64,000 nt of DNA, taken from Bdellovibrio svalbardensis. Lineage in GTDB: Bacteria > Bdellovibrionota > Bdellovibrionia > Bdellovibrionales > Bdellovibrionaceae. The DNA lies in contig NZ_JANRMI010000007.1 in NCBI RefSeq assembly GCF_029531655.1, positions 48,757-112,756 on the forward strand, in the 5' to 3' direction. Positions 8,133-17,000 of this stretch are shown one piece after another (within the stretch, counting starts at the first letter, position 1; each line of letters starts with the position of its first letter). The notes below the pieces were generated by a model. That model searched no databases, was not told the origin of the DNA, and worked only from the letters and a program-made list of their open reading frames with translations. The position numbers and the translations under genes are program-made.

Positions 8133-10007
8133 ATGGCTAAGCAGGTCCAAAGCTTTAACGCAGAGATTAAACAGCTTCTAGATATCGTGATCCACTCTTT
8201 GTACTCTCACAAAGAAATCTTCCTTAGAGAGCTTGTATCCAATGGCTCCGATGCGATTGATAAACTCAAATTTCAATCACTGACTCACCCCTCCCTTTTG
8301 CCGGATAACTGGCAACCCACGCTTCGCCTGGAGCCTAATAAAGAAGCACGCACACTGAAGATCATCGATAATGGTATTGGGATGACCCAGGAAGAGGTTA
8401 CACAATTTATCGGCACAATCGCGCGTTCTGGTGCGAAAGCTTTCGCACAGATGAACGAAGAAATGAAAAACAAACCGGAGCTCATCGGTCAGTTCGGTGT
8501 GGGTTTCTATTCAGCCTTTATGGTTGCCGACAAAGTTACGCTGCACACACAAAAAGCGGGAACCAATGATGGAACAGTGTGGGATTCCAACGGCGATGGC
8601 ACTTATTCTATCGACAGCGTTCCTCGCCCAGATGGCACAGGCACAACCATCACCCTGCACCTGAAAGAATTTAAAGCAGAAGATGAAGTTCAAGATTTCA
8701 CCGACGCTTGGGTTTTGAAATCCTTGATTAAGAAATATTCTGACTTTATTGCTCACCCCATCAAAATGAAGGGTGAAAAAGATGATGAAACCCTCAACTC
8801 ACAAAAAGCGATCTGGTTGAAATCTCCGTCCGAAGTCACTCAAGAGGAATACAAAGAGTTCTATCAGCACCTTTCACATGATTGGAATGAACCGCTTAAA
8901 ACAGTTCACTACAAAGCGGAAGGTACGATGGAGTTTAATGCTTTGATGTACATTCCAAGCAAAAAACCATTTAACTTTAATACCCAGGATTCAGCTTTCG
9001 GTCTTAGCCTTTATATCAAACGTGTTTTCATCATGGCGGACTGCAAAGAGTTGATCCCGACTTACTTGCGCTTTGTAAAAGGTCTTGTGGACAGCAGCGA
9101 TCTTTCCTTGAACGTTTCCCGCGAAATCTTGCAACAAGATCGTCAGGTTACCCAGATTCGCAAAAACGTTACCAACAAGATCCTTGGCAGCCTTAAAGAG
9201 CTTCTCACGAAGGATCGCACTTCTTATGAGAATTTCTGGAATGAATTTGGTGCGACTCTTAAAGAAGGCATCCCCAGCGATCCTGCAAACAAAGAAAAGC
9301 TTCAAGACCTCACGCTGTTCCACTCAACTTCTTCTGACAAGATGACGACATTGGAAGAGTATGTCGGCCGCATGAAGGAAGGTCAAAAAGACATCTACTA
9401 CATCACTGGTGACAGCCTCAATCAGGTCAGCCACAGTCCTTACCTGGAAAAACTCAAGGAAAAAGGCTACGAAGTTCTTTTGCTAGTTGATGCTGTCGAC
9501 GAATGGGTTGTTGATGCAGTTAAAGACTACAAAGACAAAAAACTTCAATCCATCATGAAAGAAGGATTGGACATCGACACGGAAGAAGAGAAGAAACAAA
9601 AAGAGGAAGAGCTCAAACAAGCGGAAACTATTTTGCGTCCAGTTATGGACACAATGAAGAAGACTTTGGAAAACGATGTCAAAGATGTCGTTTTATCAGA
9701 GCGCCTCACCAACACACCGGTCTGCTTGGTTTCTGCAACTCAAGACCCTTCAGCGCATATGCAAAAGCTTTTGTCGCAAATGGGCCGCGAGTACAGCACC
9801 CCAGTAAAACGCATCATGGAAATCAATCCTAAGCATCCACTTTTCGAAAAGATGTTGAAGGCGACTCCAGAGCAACAGACAAAATGGTCTGAAATCCTTT
9901 TTGCACAGGCCCTCTTGAACGAAGGAAGCAATATCCCTGACCCAGTGAAGTTCTCGCAACAAATTGCTGAACTCATGGTACAGGCTGCAGAATCCACAAA
10001 ACACTAA
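8133..10007 (+). CDS. htpG: Hsp90-family chaperone HtpG
   Basis: A 624-aa bacterial Hsp90, normal length. The N-terminal GHKL ATPase shows SNGSDAIDKL, DNGIGMT and GQFGVGFYSAFMV (motifs N, G1 and G2), followed by the middle client domain (SLNVSREILQQD, with the catalytic-loop Arg) and the C-terminal dimer domain. It acts as a cytoplasmic ATP-driven dimeric chaperone. AGGAG lies 7 nt before the ATG, right behind a hairpin repeat. It is transcribed alone and is followed by a palindromic intergenic element shared with the dapD 3' side. Confidence 0.97.
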   Translation: MAKQVQSFNAEIKQLLDIVIHSLYSHKEIFLRELVSNGSDAIDKLKFQSLTHPSLLPDNWQPTLRLEPNKEARTLKIIDNGIGMTQEEVTQFIGTIARSGAKAFAQMNEEMKNKPELIGQFGVGFYSAFMVADKVTLHTQKAGTNDGTVWDSNGDGTYSIDSVPRPDGTGTTITLHLKEFKAEDEVQDFTDAWVLKSLIKKYSDFIAHPIKMKGEKDDETLNSQKAIWLKSPSEVTQEEYKEFYQHLSHDWNEPLKTVHYKAEGTMEFNALMYIPSKKPFNFNTQDSAFGLSLYIKRVFIMADCKELIPTYLRFVKGLVDSSDLSLNVSREILQQDRQVTQIRKNVTNKILGSLKELLTKDRTSYENFWNEFGATLKEGIPSDPANKEKLQDLTLFHSTSSDKMTTLEEYVGRMKEGQKDIYYITGDSLNQVSHSPYLEKLKEKGYEVLLLVDAVDEWVVDAVKDYKDKKLQSIMKEGLDIDTEEEKKQKEEELKQAETILRPVMDTMKKTLENDVKDVVLSERLTNTPVCLVSATQDPSAHMQKLLSQMGREYSTPVKRIMEINPKHPLFEKMLKATPEQQTKWSEILFAQALLNEGSNIPDPVKFSQQIAELMVQAAESTKH

Positions 10008-10017
10008 TTAAACACTT

Positions 10018-10108
10018 AGGAGTTCCGAGAGTACTCTCTCGGAACTCCCGCTTGAGCCATTACATTTCATAAAGAAAAAAAACTAATCGAAAGCGGAGTA
10101 CACAAAAC
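10018..10108. repeat. Palindromic intergenic element, copy 1 (terminator-like)
   Basis: Perfect 26-nt palindrome at 10021-10046 followed by a CCCGC-TTGAGCCAT-TACA flank, an A-rich spacer and a CGGAGTA-CAAAACA end box. A second copy lies at 46415-46507 with the same boxes and order. Both sit between stop codons of convergent genes (here htpG and bcp), so termination in both directions is likely. Confidence 0.75.
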
Positions 10109-10129
10109 AAGCCCCTCCCCCGCCAAGAA

Positions 10130-10600
10130 TTAAAGCTCTTTCAACTGATCCAGAATAAACTGCGCATGCCCCTGGGCCTTGATCTTACGATACTCCCCCA
10201 CCAATTTGCCTTCTTCATCAATCACAAAGGTGCTGCGCTCAATTCCAAGAACCATTTTGCCATACATGTTCTTTTCTTTGATCACATCAAAAAGCTGACA
10301 GACGGATTCATCTTCATCTGACAAAAGTTCAAACTTAAAGTCATACTTGCAGATAAATTTATCATGCGACTTCAAACTGTCGCGTGAAATACCGTAAACT
10401 TCGGCATTCAATTTTTTAAATTTTGGAAGCAATTCATTAAATTCAATTCCTTCCGTCGTACATCCCGGAGTGCTGTCTTTAGGATAGAAATAAAGAATGA
10501 TCTTCTTCCCTTTTTTATCAGCAAGATTAAAAGTTTCTCCATTCGAAGAGGCAATTTTAAAAGCGGGAACTTTTTTACCTAATGAAACTTTAGCGGCCAT
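10130..10600 (-). CDS. bcp: Thiol peroxidase, Bcp/PrxQ type
   Basis: A 156-aa peroxiredoxin that reduces H2O2 and organic peroxides in the cytoplasm. The peroxidatic cysteine is Cys47 in DSTPGCTTEG. The resolving Cys usually found five residues later in E. coli-type Bcp is missing (Ile52). Cys84 and Cys101 are present, and Cys84 corresponds in position to the resolving Cys of the other, atypical Bcp subgroup, so an intramolecular Cys47-Cys84 bridge is likely. Its start overlaps the end of the upstream lipoprotein gene by 11 nt, implying coupled translation. Confidence 0.93.
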   Translation of the reverse strand: MAAKVSLGKKVPAFKIASSNGETFNLADKKGKKIILYFYPKDSTPGCTTEGIEFNELLPKFKKLNAEVYGISRDSLKSHDKFICKYDFKFELLSDEDESVCQLFDVIKEKNMYGKMVLGIERSTFVIDEEGKLVGEYRKIKAQGHAQFILDQLKEL

Positions 10601-11774
10601 GAGGCGCTCCTTCTGAATGCGGTGCTTGAGGAATCGGTTGTGGTTGCGGCGCAGGACTCAAATTCATTTGCTGTTGCTGTTCAGGCGACAACATCTCAGG
10701 CGTAATCGCTTGCCCGTTCTCATCCACAGGCCATCCTTGATCCGCCGGAATCACATTCGCAGGCTCCATCTCTCCGGGCCCAACAACACCTTGAGGCTCT
10801 TGATTGAGCGGTGCTGTTTGCATGCGACCGCGAAGCAAATCCGGATCCACGGCTGGCGTATCCGGGGCTCCAGCCGTCGCTGGAACTCCACTTTCAGCAG
10901 AACCTGGGGCCACGGCCGCGGCCGCCTTTCCCACAGGTTTTGCTGGGACTGGAGTTGGGGACGGTTTTTCTTCGACAGGTGCGTACAGCTCCGTCTCCGT
11001 CACTTCAATTTTTCCCTCAAGAGGCACATCCGCTTCAATCTTACGAATGTCCGACAAGTTCTCATAGACCTTGCCGCGCAACTTAATCAAATTCTTACCC
11101 TCTTTTTGGTAGTCGTAGGTATCGAGACGGATCATTTGCTCTTTGGTGCGATCTTCACTCCAATTTTTACACTTCAGGGAACTCAACGCACCGCTATCAC
11201 TCGCTTGCAAGGTGCATTCAATGTGCTTGTTTAAAATCGAAGGCCCTAAACCTAAAATCTCTTCCAGGTTTTCAGGATAGAACACCACCTGGACCTCGCC
11301 CTCTTTTGCCGCGCTGATATCCGCAATCTTTTTCCCAGCTTGTTTTTCGCTGCACTTTTCTAAAACTTCGGCCTTTTGAGGATAGCCCTTCGCCGCAAGA
11401 ATCTCGCGCTTCACGACATAGCGATCACAACGAAAAATAGATTTATTTGCCAGTTTAATATTTTCTGAGGACAGTAAAGCCCTCTCCACTTTTCCAAAGG
11501 GAGATTTTCCAGCAGGCTTCTTCTCAGATGTTAAGACCCACCACGCTTCACGATGAATACCGTCGGCCTGAGCGAAAATTCGAGTCCAACTGGCGACAGT
11601 TTTATCTTTTGGAGCTACCTCCACTTTTTTCTTTTTACTCTGAATGGATTCCACTGCGGCAGAGGTCGAGTCTACAGCGAGGGGTGTCTTTTCTTCTTTT
11701 GAAAAACAAGCCCCTAAAAAGAAGGCGGTCGATAGAATAATAGCACTGCGCACTGCTGTGGTCGCCATAGTCAT
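10590..11774 (-). CDS. Proline-rich lipoprotein of unknown function
   Basis: About 394 aa from the chosen ATG, which gives a compact lipoprotein signal ending in the lipobox LGAC. A longer start at 11825 would put 17 extra residues before it. A globular middle part (WTRIFAQADGIHREAWW onward) is followed by a Pro/Ala/Gln-rich tail of about 130 residues that looks unfolded. No catalytic motif recognised. Four mature-region cysteines could form disulfides. It overlaps bcp by 11 nt and is probably cotranscribed with it. Anchoring to the outer membrane is inferred. Confidence 0.65.
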   Translation of the reverse strand: MTMATTAVRSAIILSTAFFLGACFSKEEKTPLAVDSTSAAVESIQSKKKKVEVAPKDKTVASWTRIFAQADGIHREAWWVLTSEKKPAGKSPFGKVERALLSSENIKLANKSIFRCDRYVVKREILAAKGYPQKAEVLEKCSEKQAGKKIADISAAKEGEVQVVFYPENLEEILGLGPSILNKHIECTLQASDSGALSSLKCKNWSEDRTKEQMIRLDTYDYQKEGKNLIKLRGKVYENLSDIRKIEADVPLEGKIEVTETELYAPVEEKPSPTPVPAKPVGKAAAAVAPGSAESGVPATAGAPDTPAVDPDLLRGRMQTAPLNQEPQGVVGPGEMEPANVIPADQGWPVDENGQAITPEMLSPEQQQQMNLSPAPQPQPIPQAPHSEGAPHGR

Positions 11775-11892
11775 ACACACAGTCTTGCAAAGACCTGGAT
11801 TTAACTCAAGAATTTCCTTTACCATTCTCGAATAGTTACTCTAAAATTTAGAGGCACTCACATCAGCACGTCAGAAGACGTTGGGGGACATC

Positions 11893-13572
11893 ATGGAAAA
11901 AATTTGGCTCAAAAACTATCCCAAAGGTATAGGACACGAAATCGACCTCAGCCAATACAGCTCCCTGATGGATATTTATGACGAGTCCATTAGAAAGTTC
12001 GCAAACAAAAAAGCTTTCACCAATATGAACGTCAGCCTCACCTTCAATCAACTGAATGAAAAGGTGAATCACTTCGCGTCTTTCTTGCAAAATGAATTGA
12101 AACTGAAAAAAGGCGACCGCATTGCCATTCAGATGCCGAACCTTCTGCAGTTCCCGGTCGTTGCTTTTGCGGCACTACGCAGCGGTCTGATCATTGTCAA
12201 TACGAACCCACTTTATACGGCCACTGAAATGCGCCACCAGTTCAAAGACTCTGGTGCCAAGGCCATTGTTATCATGGCCAACTTTGCCCATCATCTGGAA
12301 GAAATTATCAAAGACACAGATATTGAAAGTGTTGTTGTCACCGAACTCGCGGATCTCTTTCCGACACCAAAAAGAATTTTGGTCAATTCAGTTGTGAAGT
12401 ACATTAAGAAGATGGTTCCTGCCTTCAATCTTCCGCAAGCCTACACCTTCAGACAAGCTCTGGAGCTGGGAGCCATGCGCCCTTGCCAAAATATCGCATC
12501 CACGCAAGAAGACATCGCCTTCCTTCAATACACAGGCGGCACGACGGGAGTTGCCAAAGGAGCTATGCTCACTCATCGCAACGTCCTTGCGAATATGATG
12601 CAAATCCGCGTGTGGATGTCACCAAAGCTTGTCGAAGGCGAAGAAGTCGCTATCGCGGCACTTCCACTTTATCATATCTTCGCCCTGACATTGAACTGCC
12701 TGGCTTTCTTGAAGATGGGTGCTGAAAATGTTCTGATCACAAATCCTAAAGACATTCCAGGCTTCGTCAAAGAGCTTAAAAAGATTCCATTCACAGCCAT
12801 GGCAGGGGTAAACACCCTGTTCAACGCGTTGATGAACAACCCTGAGTTCGCGACAATCGACTTCAAGAAAGTCAAAGTCAGCGTTTCTGGCGCAATGACT
12901 TTACAAAAGCCCGTTGCTGAAAAATGGATGGCACTAACGAAGTCCGTCATTGTTGAAGGCTACGGCCTCACTGAAGCCTCCCCTGTGATCAGCTGCAATC
13001 CGATTGATGGCACTGACAAAGTGGGCACCGTCGGAATGCCGGTCCCTAGCACTGATGTCAAACTCATCGATGAAAATGATCAAGAAGTAAAACCTGGCGA
13101 AGCCGGTGAGCTTTGCGCCAAGGGTCCACAAGTTATGAAGGGTTACTGGCACCGCGAAGACGAAACCGCAAAAGTAATGATGGCTGATGGCTGGCTGCGC
13201 ACGGGCGATATCGCGACTGTTGATGAAGATGGGTTCTTCAAAATCGTAGACCGCAAAAAAGATCTTATTATTGTTTCAGGATTTAATGTTTATCCAAATG
13301 AAATTGAAGAAGTTATAGCTTCTCATCCAGGCGTTTTGGAAGTAGCCGCGATTGGCGTCCCCGACACTCATTCTGGTGAAATCGTCAAAGTGGTCATCGT
13401 GAAGCGCGATCCAAATCTGACACCTGAAGATGTCATTGCTCACGCAAGAAAAAGTCTGACGAATTATAAAATCCCAAGACTTGTGGAATTCAGAACTGAG
13501 CTGCCAAAAACAAATGTTGGCAAAATCCTCAGAAGAGCTCTGCGAGATACTCCAGCAGAAGTAAAAAATTAA
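11893..13572 (+). CDS. fadD: Long-chain fatty-acid CoA ligase
   Basis: A 559-aa ANL-superfamily acyl-CoA synthetase, activating fatty acids with ATP and CoA. Motifs in order: YTGGTTGVAKGAMLTHRN (AMP-binding P-loop), GYGLTEASPV, DGWLRTGDIA, IVDRKKDLIIVSGFNVYP (hinge), and a C-terminal PKTNVGKILRR with the catalytic Lys. The first ATG with a strong GGGGGAC site lies at 11893. Length matches FadD. It is monocistronic, ending at a strong intrinsic terminator. In a predator it would feed prey fatty acids into beta-oxidation or lipid synthesis. Confidence 0.93.
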   Translation: MEKIWLKNYPKGIGHEIDLSQYSSLMDIYDESIRKFANKKAFTNMNVSLTFNQLNEKVNHFASFLQNELKLKKGDRIAIQMPNLLQFPVVAFAALRSGLIIVNTNPLYTATEMRHQFKDSGAKAIVIMANFAHHLEEIIKDTDIESVVVTELADLFPTPKRILVNSVVKYIKKMVPAFNLPQAYTFRQALELGAMRPCQNIASTQEDIAFLQYTGGTTGVAKGAMLTHRNVLANMMQIRVWMSPKLVEGEEVAIAALPLYHIFALTLNCLAFLKMGAENVLITNPKDIPGFVKELKKIPFTAMAGVNTLFNALMNNPEFATIDFKKVKVSVSGAMTLQKPVAEKWMALTKSVIVEGYGLTEASPVISCNPIDGTDKVGTVGMPVPSTDVKLIDENDQEVKPGEAGELCAKGPQVMKGYWHREDETAKVMMADGWLRTGDIATVDEDGFFKIVDRKKDLIIVSGFNVYPNEIEEVIASHPGVLEVAAIGVPDTHSGEIVKVVIVKRDPNLTPEDVIAHARKSLTNYKIPRLVEFRTELPKTNVGKILRRALRDTPAEVKN

Positions 13573-13585
13573 ATTTAACTTCTAT

Positions 13586-13615
13586 GAGAGAGCCGAAAGG
13601 TTCTCTCTTTTTTTT
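13586..13615 (+). terminator. Intrinsic terminator of fadD
   Basis: A 9-bp stem (13586-13594 with 13599-13607, one G-U pair) with a GAAA tetraloop followed by eight T. It starts 14 nt after the fadD stop. Confidence 0.9.
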
Positions 13616-13619
13616 GCAT

Positions 13620-13652
13620 AAAAAAAACGGAGTCGCTTTCAACAACTCCGTT
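13620..13652 (-). terminator. Intrinsic terminator of the HiPIP gene
   Basis: An 8-bp stem (13627-13634 with 13645-13652) whose minus-strand product is followed by a T run, read from the poly-A at 13620-13628. It lies just after the HiPIP stop on the minus strand. Confidence 0.8.
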
Positions 13653-13680
13653 CATTTCTTCTAGAAATTAAAGCTCGAAA

Positions 13681-14061
13681 TTAAGCTTTTTTATTCCAAG
13701 ATGCACACCAAGCGTTTGCGTAAACAAGTTTACCCGCAAAGATCGTGCAAGTTCCAACTTCTTTACCCGCTTTAACTTCTTTTTTCGCGTAGAAACCACA
13801 AGTTACACAGTGATTACCCTTTGATTCTGCAGATTTTTTGAAGTCTTCAACATACTTCACAGCTTTTGCAACTGCATCGTTAGGATCAACCATTGGCATT
13901 CCACCGCCAGCCGCTGCTGGAGCAGAACCACGTCTTTTCTCTTGAGCATTTGCTTCAGAAGAAAAAACTGCGTTCAAAGCTGCGGGAGCGATTGCCGCGA
14001 TTCCTGCAATTTTTGCCACCGTAGTAAAGAAACCACGACGATTCATTTTGTTATCCATCAT
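13681..14061 (-). CDS. High-potential iron-sulfur protein (HiPIP), Tat-exported
   Basis: Periplasmic 4Fe-4S electron carrier. From the preferred start (a GGAGG site 5 nt before tandem ATGs) the protein is 126 aa. A Tat signal, NRRGFFTTVAKIAG, is followed by a hydrophobic stretch and an ANA-QE cleavage site. The mature C-terminal part holds the four cluster cysteines as CVTC, then GTC and WC near the end, the HiPIP arrangement. Folded export by Tat fits a pre-loaded cluster. HiPIPs carry electrons from bc1-type complexes to terminal oxidases or reaction centres. A Gly/Ala/Pro linker of about 20 residues precedes the domain. Confidence 0.93.
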   Translation of the reverse strand: MMDNKMNRRGFFTTVAKIAGIAAIAPAALNAVFSSEANAQEKRRGSAPAAAGGGMPMVDPNDAVAKAVKYVEDFKKSAESKGNHCVTCGFYAKKEVKAGKEVGTCTIFAGKLVYANAWCASWNKKA

Positions 14062-14149
14062 TGCTGCCTCCATGTCCGTTAATATGAAATCGATACTACG
14101 CCTTTTCATTTGGTTTTCAATTACAAATTTTGAAAAAACTACTCATTTG

Positions 14150-14179
14150 TTCAAATAATTGCCGTCACTTTGCTATAAA
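14150..14179 (+). promoter_or_regulatory. Possible sigma-70 promoter of the L,D-transpeptidase-like gene
   Basis: TTCAAA (14150-14155) and TATAAA (14174-14179), 18 bp apart, leave a leader of about 105 nt before the ATG. Fair match by eye only. Confidence 0.35.
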
Positions 14180-14292
14180 ACTCCCCGTCAGAAACAATTT
14201 GTTGCGGTTAGAGAATCCCATAGACAGGCACGAGCTTTGAAATAGCAGAAATGGCTTATCGACTCTGGGACTTCATCGGGGGGTGAAGAATT

Positions 14293-15060
14293 ATGAAACC
14301 ACTATATTGTTTGGCGGCATTAGCCTTTGTCGCTCAGCCCGTCTACGCGGGCTCATGGTATGAAAAGAAGGCCAAAGGCGCTCTTCTCTATGACACCTAT
14401 AAAAAAGCAGGAGTTCCTGAACAAGCCGTACAAAGAACTTTTGAATTTCTAGATATCAATGAAGAAAAAGAATTTAAAGTTCGCGCTGCAGATCGACTGG
14501 TCAGCAAAGAAATCACCAATAAGAACTACGCCATCGTCATCGACTTTTCAAAACCTTCTTCAGAACGAAGACTTTATCTTTTGAATCTTAAAACTGGTGA
14601 TGTCGAAAAATACTATGTCGCACATGGGGTCAACACTGGCGACGATGAGGCTGAAAAATTCTCGAACACACCGGACTCAAAGAAGTCTTCTTTGGGGCTT
14701 TATTTGACGGGCTCCCCTTATGTTGGCAAACATGGTGAGTCACTTTATTTGTATGGACTTGAGAAATCCAACGACAGAGCTTTTGAAAGATCCATCGTGA
14801 TGCATGGAGCTTCCTATGTTTCGACAGATTTCTTAGATAAGTACGGAAGAATGGGGCGCAGCTGGGGGTGCCCTGCAGTTTCTCAAGCCATCATCAAAAA
14901 ATTAATTCCAATAATTAAAGATGGTGCAGTGGTTTATGCTTACCACAAAGATCTAATGCCGATGACACAAACAAGCCCGACGGTTCAAAACGTGAGCAAC
15001 AACAAGACAAAGACTTCCAACAATAGTGAGGATATCGTGCCCGAAGAGATCGATCCCTGA
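14293..15060 (+). CDS. Exported L,D-transpeptidase-like (YkuD_2) protein
   Basis: A 255-aa murein L,D-transpeptidase-type protein with a Sec signal (cut near VYAG). The catalytic part carries an IVMHGA segment and GRSWGCPAV, the Ser-x-Gly-Cys active-site motif with Cys nucleophile near residue 195. Such enzymes make or exchange 3-3 cross-links or attach molecules to DAP in peptidoglycan. Predatory bdellovibrios are known to use L,D-transpeptidases to reshape the prey wall. That this one is so used is inference. The last 35 residues are Ser/Thr/Asn-rich and overlap the convergent next gene by 108 nt. Confidence 0.85.
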   Translation: MKPLYCLAALAFVAQPVYAGSWYEKKAKGALLYDTYKKAGVPEQAVQRTFEFLDINEEKEFKVRAADRLVSKEITNKNYAIVIDFSKPSSERRLYLLNLKTGDVEKYYVAHGVNTGDDEAEKFSNTPDSKKSSLGLYLTGSPYVGKHGESLYLYGLEKSNDRAFERSIVMHGASYVSTDFLDKYGRMGRSWGCPAVSQAIIKKLIPIIKDGAVVYAYHKDLMPMTQTSPTVQNVSNNKTKTSNNSEDIVPEEIDP

Positions 15061-15405
15061 AACTGGCGCCAACAATCCCGCACAAACCATAGCAAGACCT
15101 GCAACACCAAGGGCCGTCAGGCCCTTTTTTTTATGATGGAGAAATCCAGAATAGAAAGCATACAAACCCACCGGCACAACAAATAAAGCCATTACAATAT
15201 GAACCCATGGCTGCTCAAAAGCTTCTCCAAGAACTGGGACAGAAAGAACCAAGAACGGCGTCAACAAGCAATGGATCGCGCAGAGACCTGACAAAGTCAT
15301 TCCCAACTTATCCCAACGATCAGACTCCTCTACAAATTGCTCATGTTGAGAATGATCTACGTCACAGCAAGAATGTGTATCGCTCACGAATACCGCCTCT
15401 TCCAT
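14953..15405 (-). CDS. MerC-domain membrane protein
   Basis: A 150-aa inner-membrane protein with four hydrophobic segments and the MerC-like signature GLCAIHCLLTPF in the first. A Cys/His-rich N-terminus (SCCDVDHSQHEQF) and a CLCHRH C-terminus suggest metal binding on both ends. True MerC carries mercuric ions; many homologues have unknown cargo. No merR, merA or merP is nearby, so a mercury role is unproven. Its last 108 nt are antisense to the 3' end of the transpeptidase-like gene, both frames being intact. Confidence 0.75.
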   Translation of the reverse strand: MEEAVFVSDTHSCCDVDHSQHEQFVEESDRWDKLGMTLSGLCAIHCLLTPFLVLSVPVLGEAFEQPWVHIVMALFVVPVGLYAFYSGFLHHKKKGLTALGVAGLAMVCAGLLAPVSGIDLFGHDILTIVGSLCLVVAHVLNRRACLCHRH

Positions 15406-15479
15406 TTTAGGTCGAACTCTAGTTCTCTCCTAAATGCAAGTCATTGTCAACTGCGGGCATCCAGCAACCACAACCAATA

Positions 15480-16940
15480 ATGATACAGCGGCTTGCGTTT
15501 CGTCCTAAGAAAGCTCATAAAGTAGCTGTGTCACAAACGAAAACACCTCCCATTTACGAATTAGGTCCTGATTTCTACGACGAGGTCAAATCCGCAGATT
15601 TCCCTCAGGCCCAGTTGCGTTACCGCAATGACCAAGCCGCGAAACTCGTGGGTTTAGAAGCCCTCAGCGCAGAGCAATGGCAGCAACACTTTGCTCACTT
15701 CACGGCTTTGCCCAGCAACCTCTCCACGCCCTTAGCATTGCGATATCACGGCCATCAGTTTCGCCAATACAACCCTGATTTAGGGGATGGACGCGGCTTT
15801 CTGTTCGCGCAATTTCAAGTCGGCGATAAACTTTACGACCTTGGGACCAAAGGCAGCGGACAAACGCCTTACTCCCGCCGTGGCGATGGACGACTCACAC
15901 TCAAAGGAGCCTTTCGCGAAATTCTTGCGACTGAACTTTTGGAATCCTATGGCGTCAACACAAGTAAGACATTTTCTGTTTTTGAAACTGGCGAGAGTCT
16001 CGAGCGCCATGACGAACCCTCCCCAACCCGGGCCGGAGTTTTGGTGCGCCTCAGTCACGGACATATTCGCTTTGGAACATTCCAGCGTCTGGCCTTTTTG
16101 AAGCAAATCGACAACATAAAAAAGCTACTGGCTTACTCTATTCGTCATTACTATCCAGATTTGCTTCCATATAGCGAGCCCGAACAAGCAGCTCTGTTTT
16201 TGAAACAAGTGTCCTTTGCCTCTGCAGAAACCGTCGCCGCCTGGATGATGGCTGGATTTGTTCACGGGGTTTTAAACACAGACAACATGAATGTCACGGG
16301 CGAGAGTTTCGACTACGGCCCCTACCGCTTTCTGCCTCATTACGATCCCACTTTTACCGCCGCTTATTTTGATCAATCAGGATTGTATTGCTTCGGTCGT
16401 CAACCATCTGCTGTATTATGGAACGTCTTACAACTGGCCGAAGCTCTTAAGGTGGCATTCCCTGATTTAGCAACCGGGGAAATTCAAGATGATTTTGCAG
16501 ATCAATTCAATCTTCACATGCGCAACCGTCTTTTATCCCGACTCAATCTTTACAACCCCTTGGAAGACGAAGCGGCGGCTGCAAAACTCGACGAAGCTTT
16601 GATCATGAATTTCTTCAATTTCATGGACGAAGCCAAGCCTTTCTACGAACAGACATTTTACGATTTGCACTCTGGCGTCTTGTCTGCAGATCAACTCATC
16701 AGATCACCGCAAGCTAAGGCTTACAAACATCCAAGCTTTGCCGCCTTAGAGGACACTCTTGAGTGTTATGAAGTAGCCGACCAAAAGAAAGCCGAACATA
16801 GCTACTTCCAAAAAGGAAAAGCCTGTTCATTGCTGATCGATGAATTAGAAGGAATTTGGGCACCCATCGCAGAAAAAGACGATTGGACATTATTCGAAGA
16901 AAAACTCGCGGAGATCAGATCCTTCCGCGGTGTTTACTAG
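15480..16940 (+). CDS. selO: Protein adenylyltransferase SelO (YdiU family)
   Basis: Pseudokinase-fold enzyme that transfers AMP from ATP to proteins, known in E. coli to modify redox proteins. LGDGRGFLFAQF, GTKGSGQTPYSR, GDGRLTLKGAFREIL and HGVLNTDNMNVTG with DYGP are the family landmarks, the last holding the metal-binding Asn and Asp. It lacks a terminal selenocysteine. Length is about 486 aa from ATG 15480; a TTG start at 15444 would add 12 residues, and neither has a good ribosome site. The stop codon lies inside a 22-bp terminator stem. Confidence 0.9.
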   Translation: MIQRLAFRPKKAHKVAVSQTKTPPIYELGPDFYDEVKSADFPQAQLRYRNDQAAKLVGLEALSAEQWQQHFAHFTALPSNLSTPLALRYHGHQFRQYNPDLGDGRGFLFAQFQVGDKLYDLGTKGSGQTPYSRRGDGRLTLKGAFREILATELLESYGVNTSKTFSVFETGESLERHDEPSPTRAGVLVRLSHGHIRFGTFQRLAFLKQIDNIKKLLAYSIRHYYPDLLPYSEPEQAALFLKQVSFASAETVAAWMMAGFVHGVLNTDNMNVTGESFDYGPYRFLPHYDPTFTAAYFDQSGLYCFGRQPSAVLWNVLQLAEALKVAFPDLATGEIQDDFADQFNLHMRNRLLSRLNLYNPLEDEAAAAKLDEALIMNFFNFMDEAKPFYEQTFYDLHSGVLSADQLIRSPQAKAYKHPSFAALEDTLECYEVADQKKAEHSYFQKGKACSLLIDELEGIWAPIAEKDDWTLFEEKLAEIRSFRGVY

Positions 16941-16994
16941 GTACGGACACACTTATGGTGTCGCATCTGCGTCACCATAAGTGTGTCCGTACCT
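16939..16994. terminator. Long bidirectional terminator overlapping the selO stop
   Basis: Perfect 22-bp inverted repeat (16939-16960 with 16973-16994) around a 12-nt loop, ending in TTTT. It includes the last two bases of the selO TAG and ends 7 nt before the stop of the convergent RND gene, so it can serve both. Confidence 0.85.
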
Positions 16995-17000
16995 TTTCAA

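Noticed and set aside
16939..16994. 22-bp inverted repeat as a transposon end
   Set aside because: No transposase or target duplication nearby; its position between two converging stops and the T run fit a terminator.
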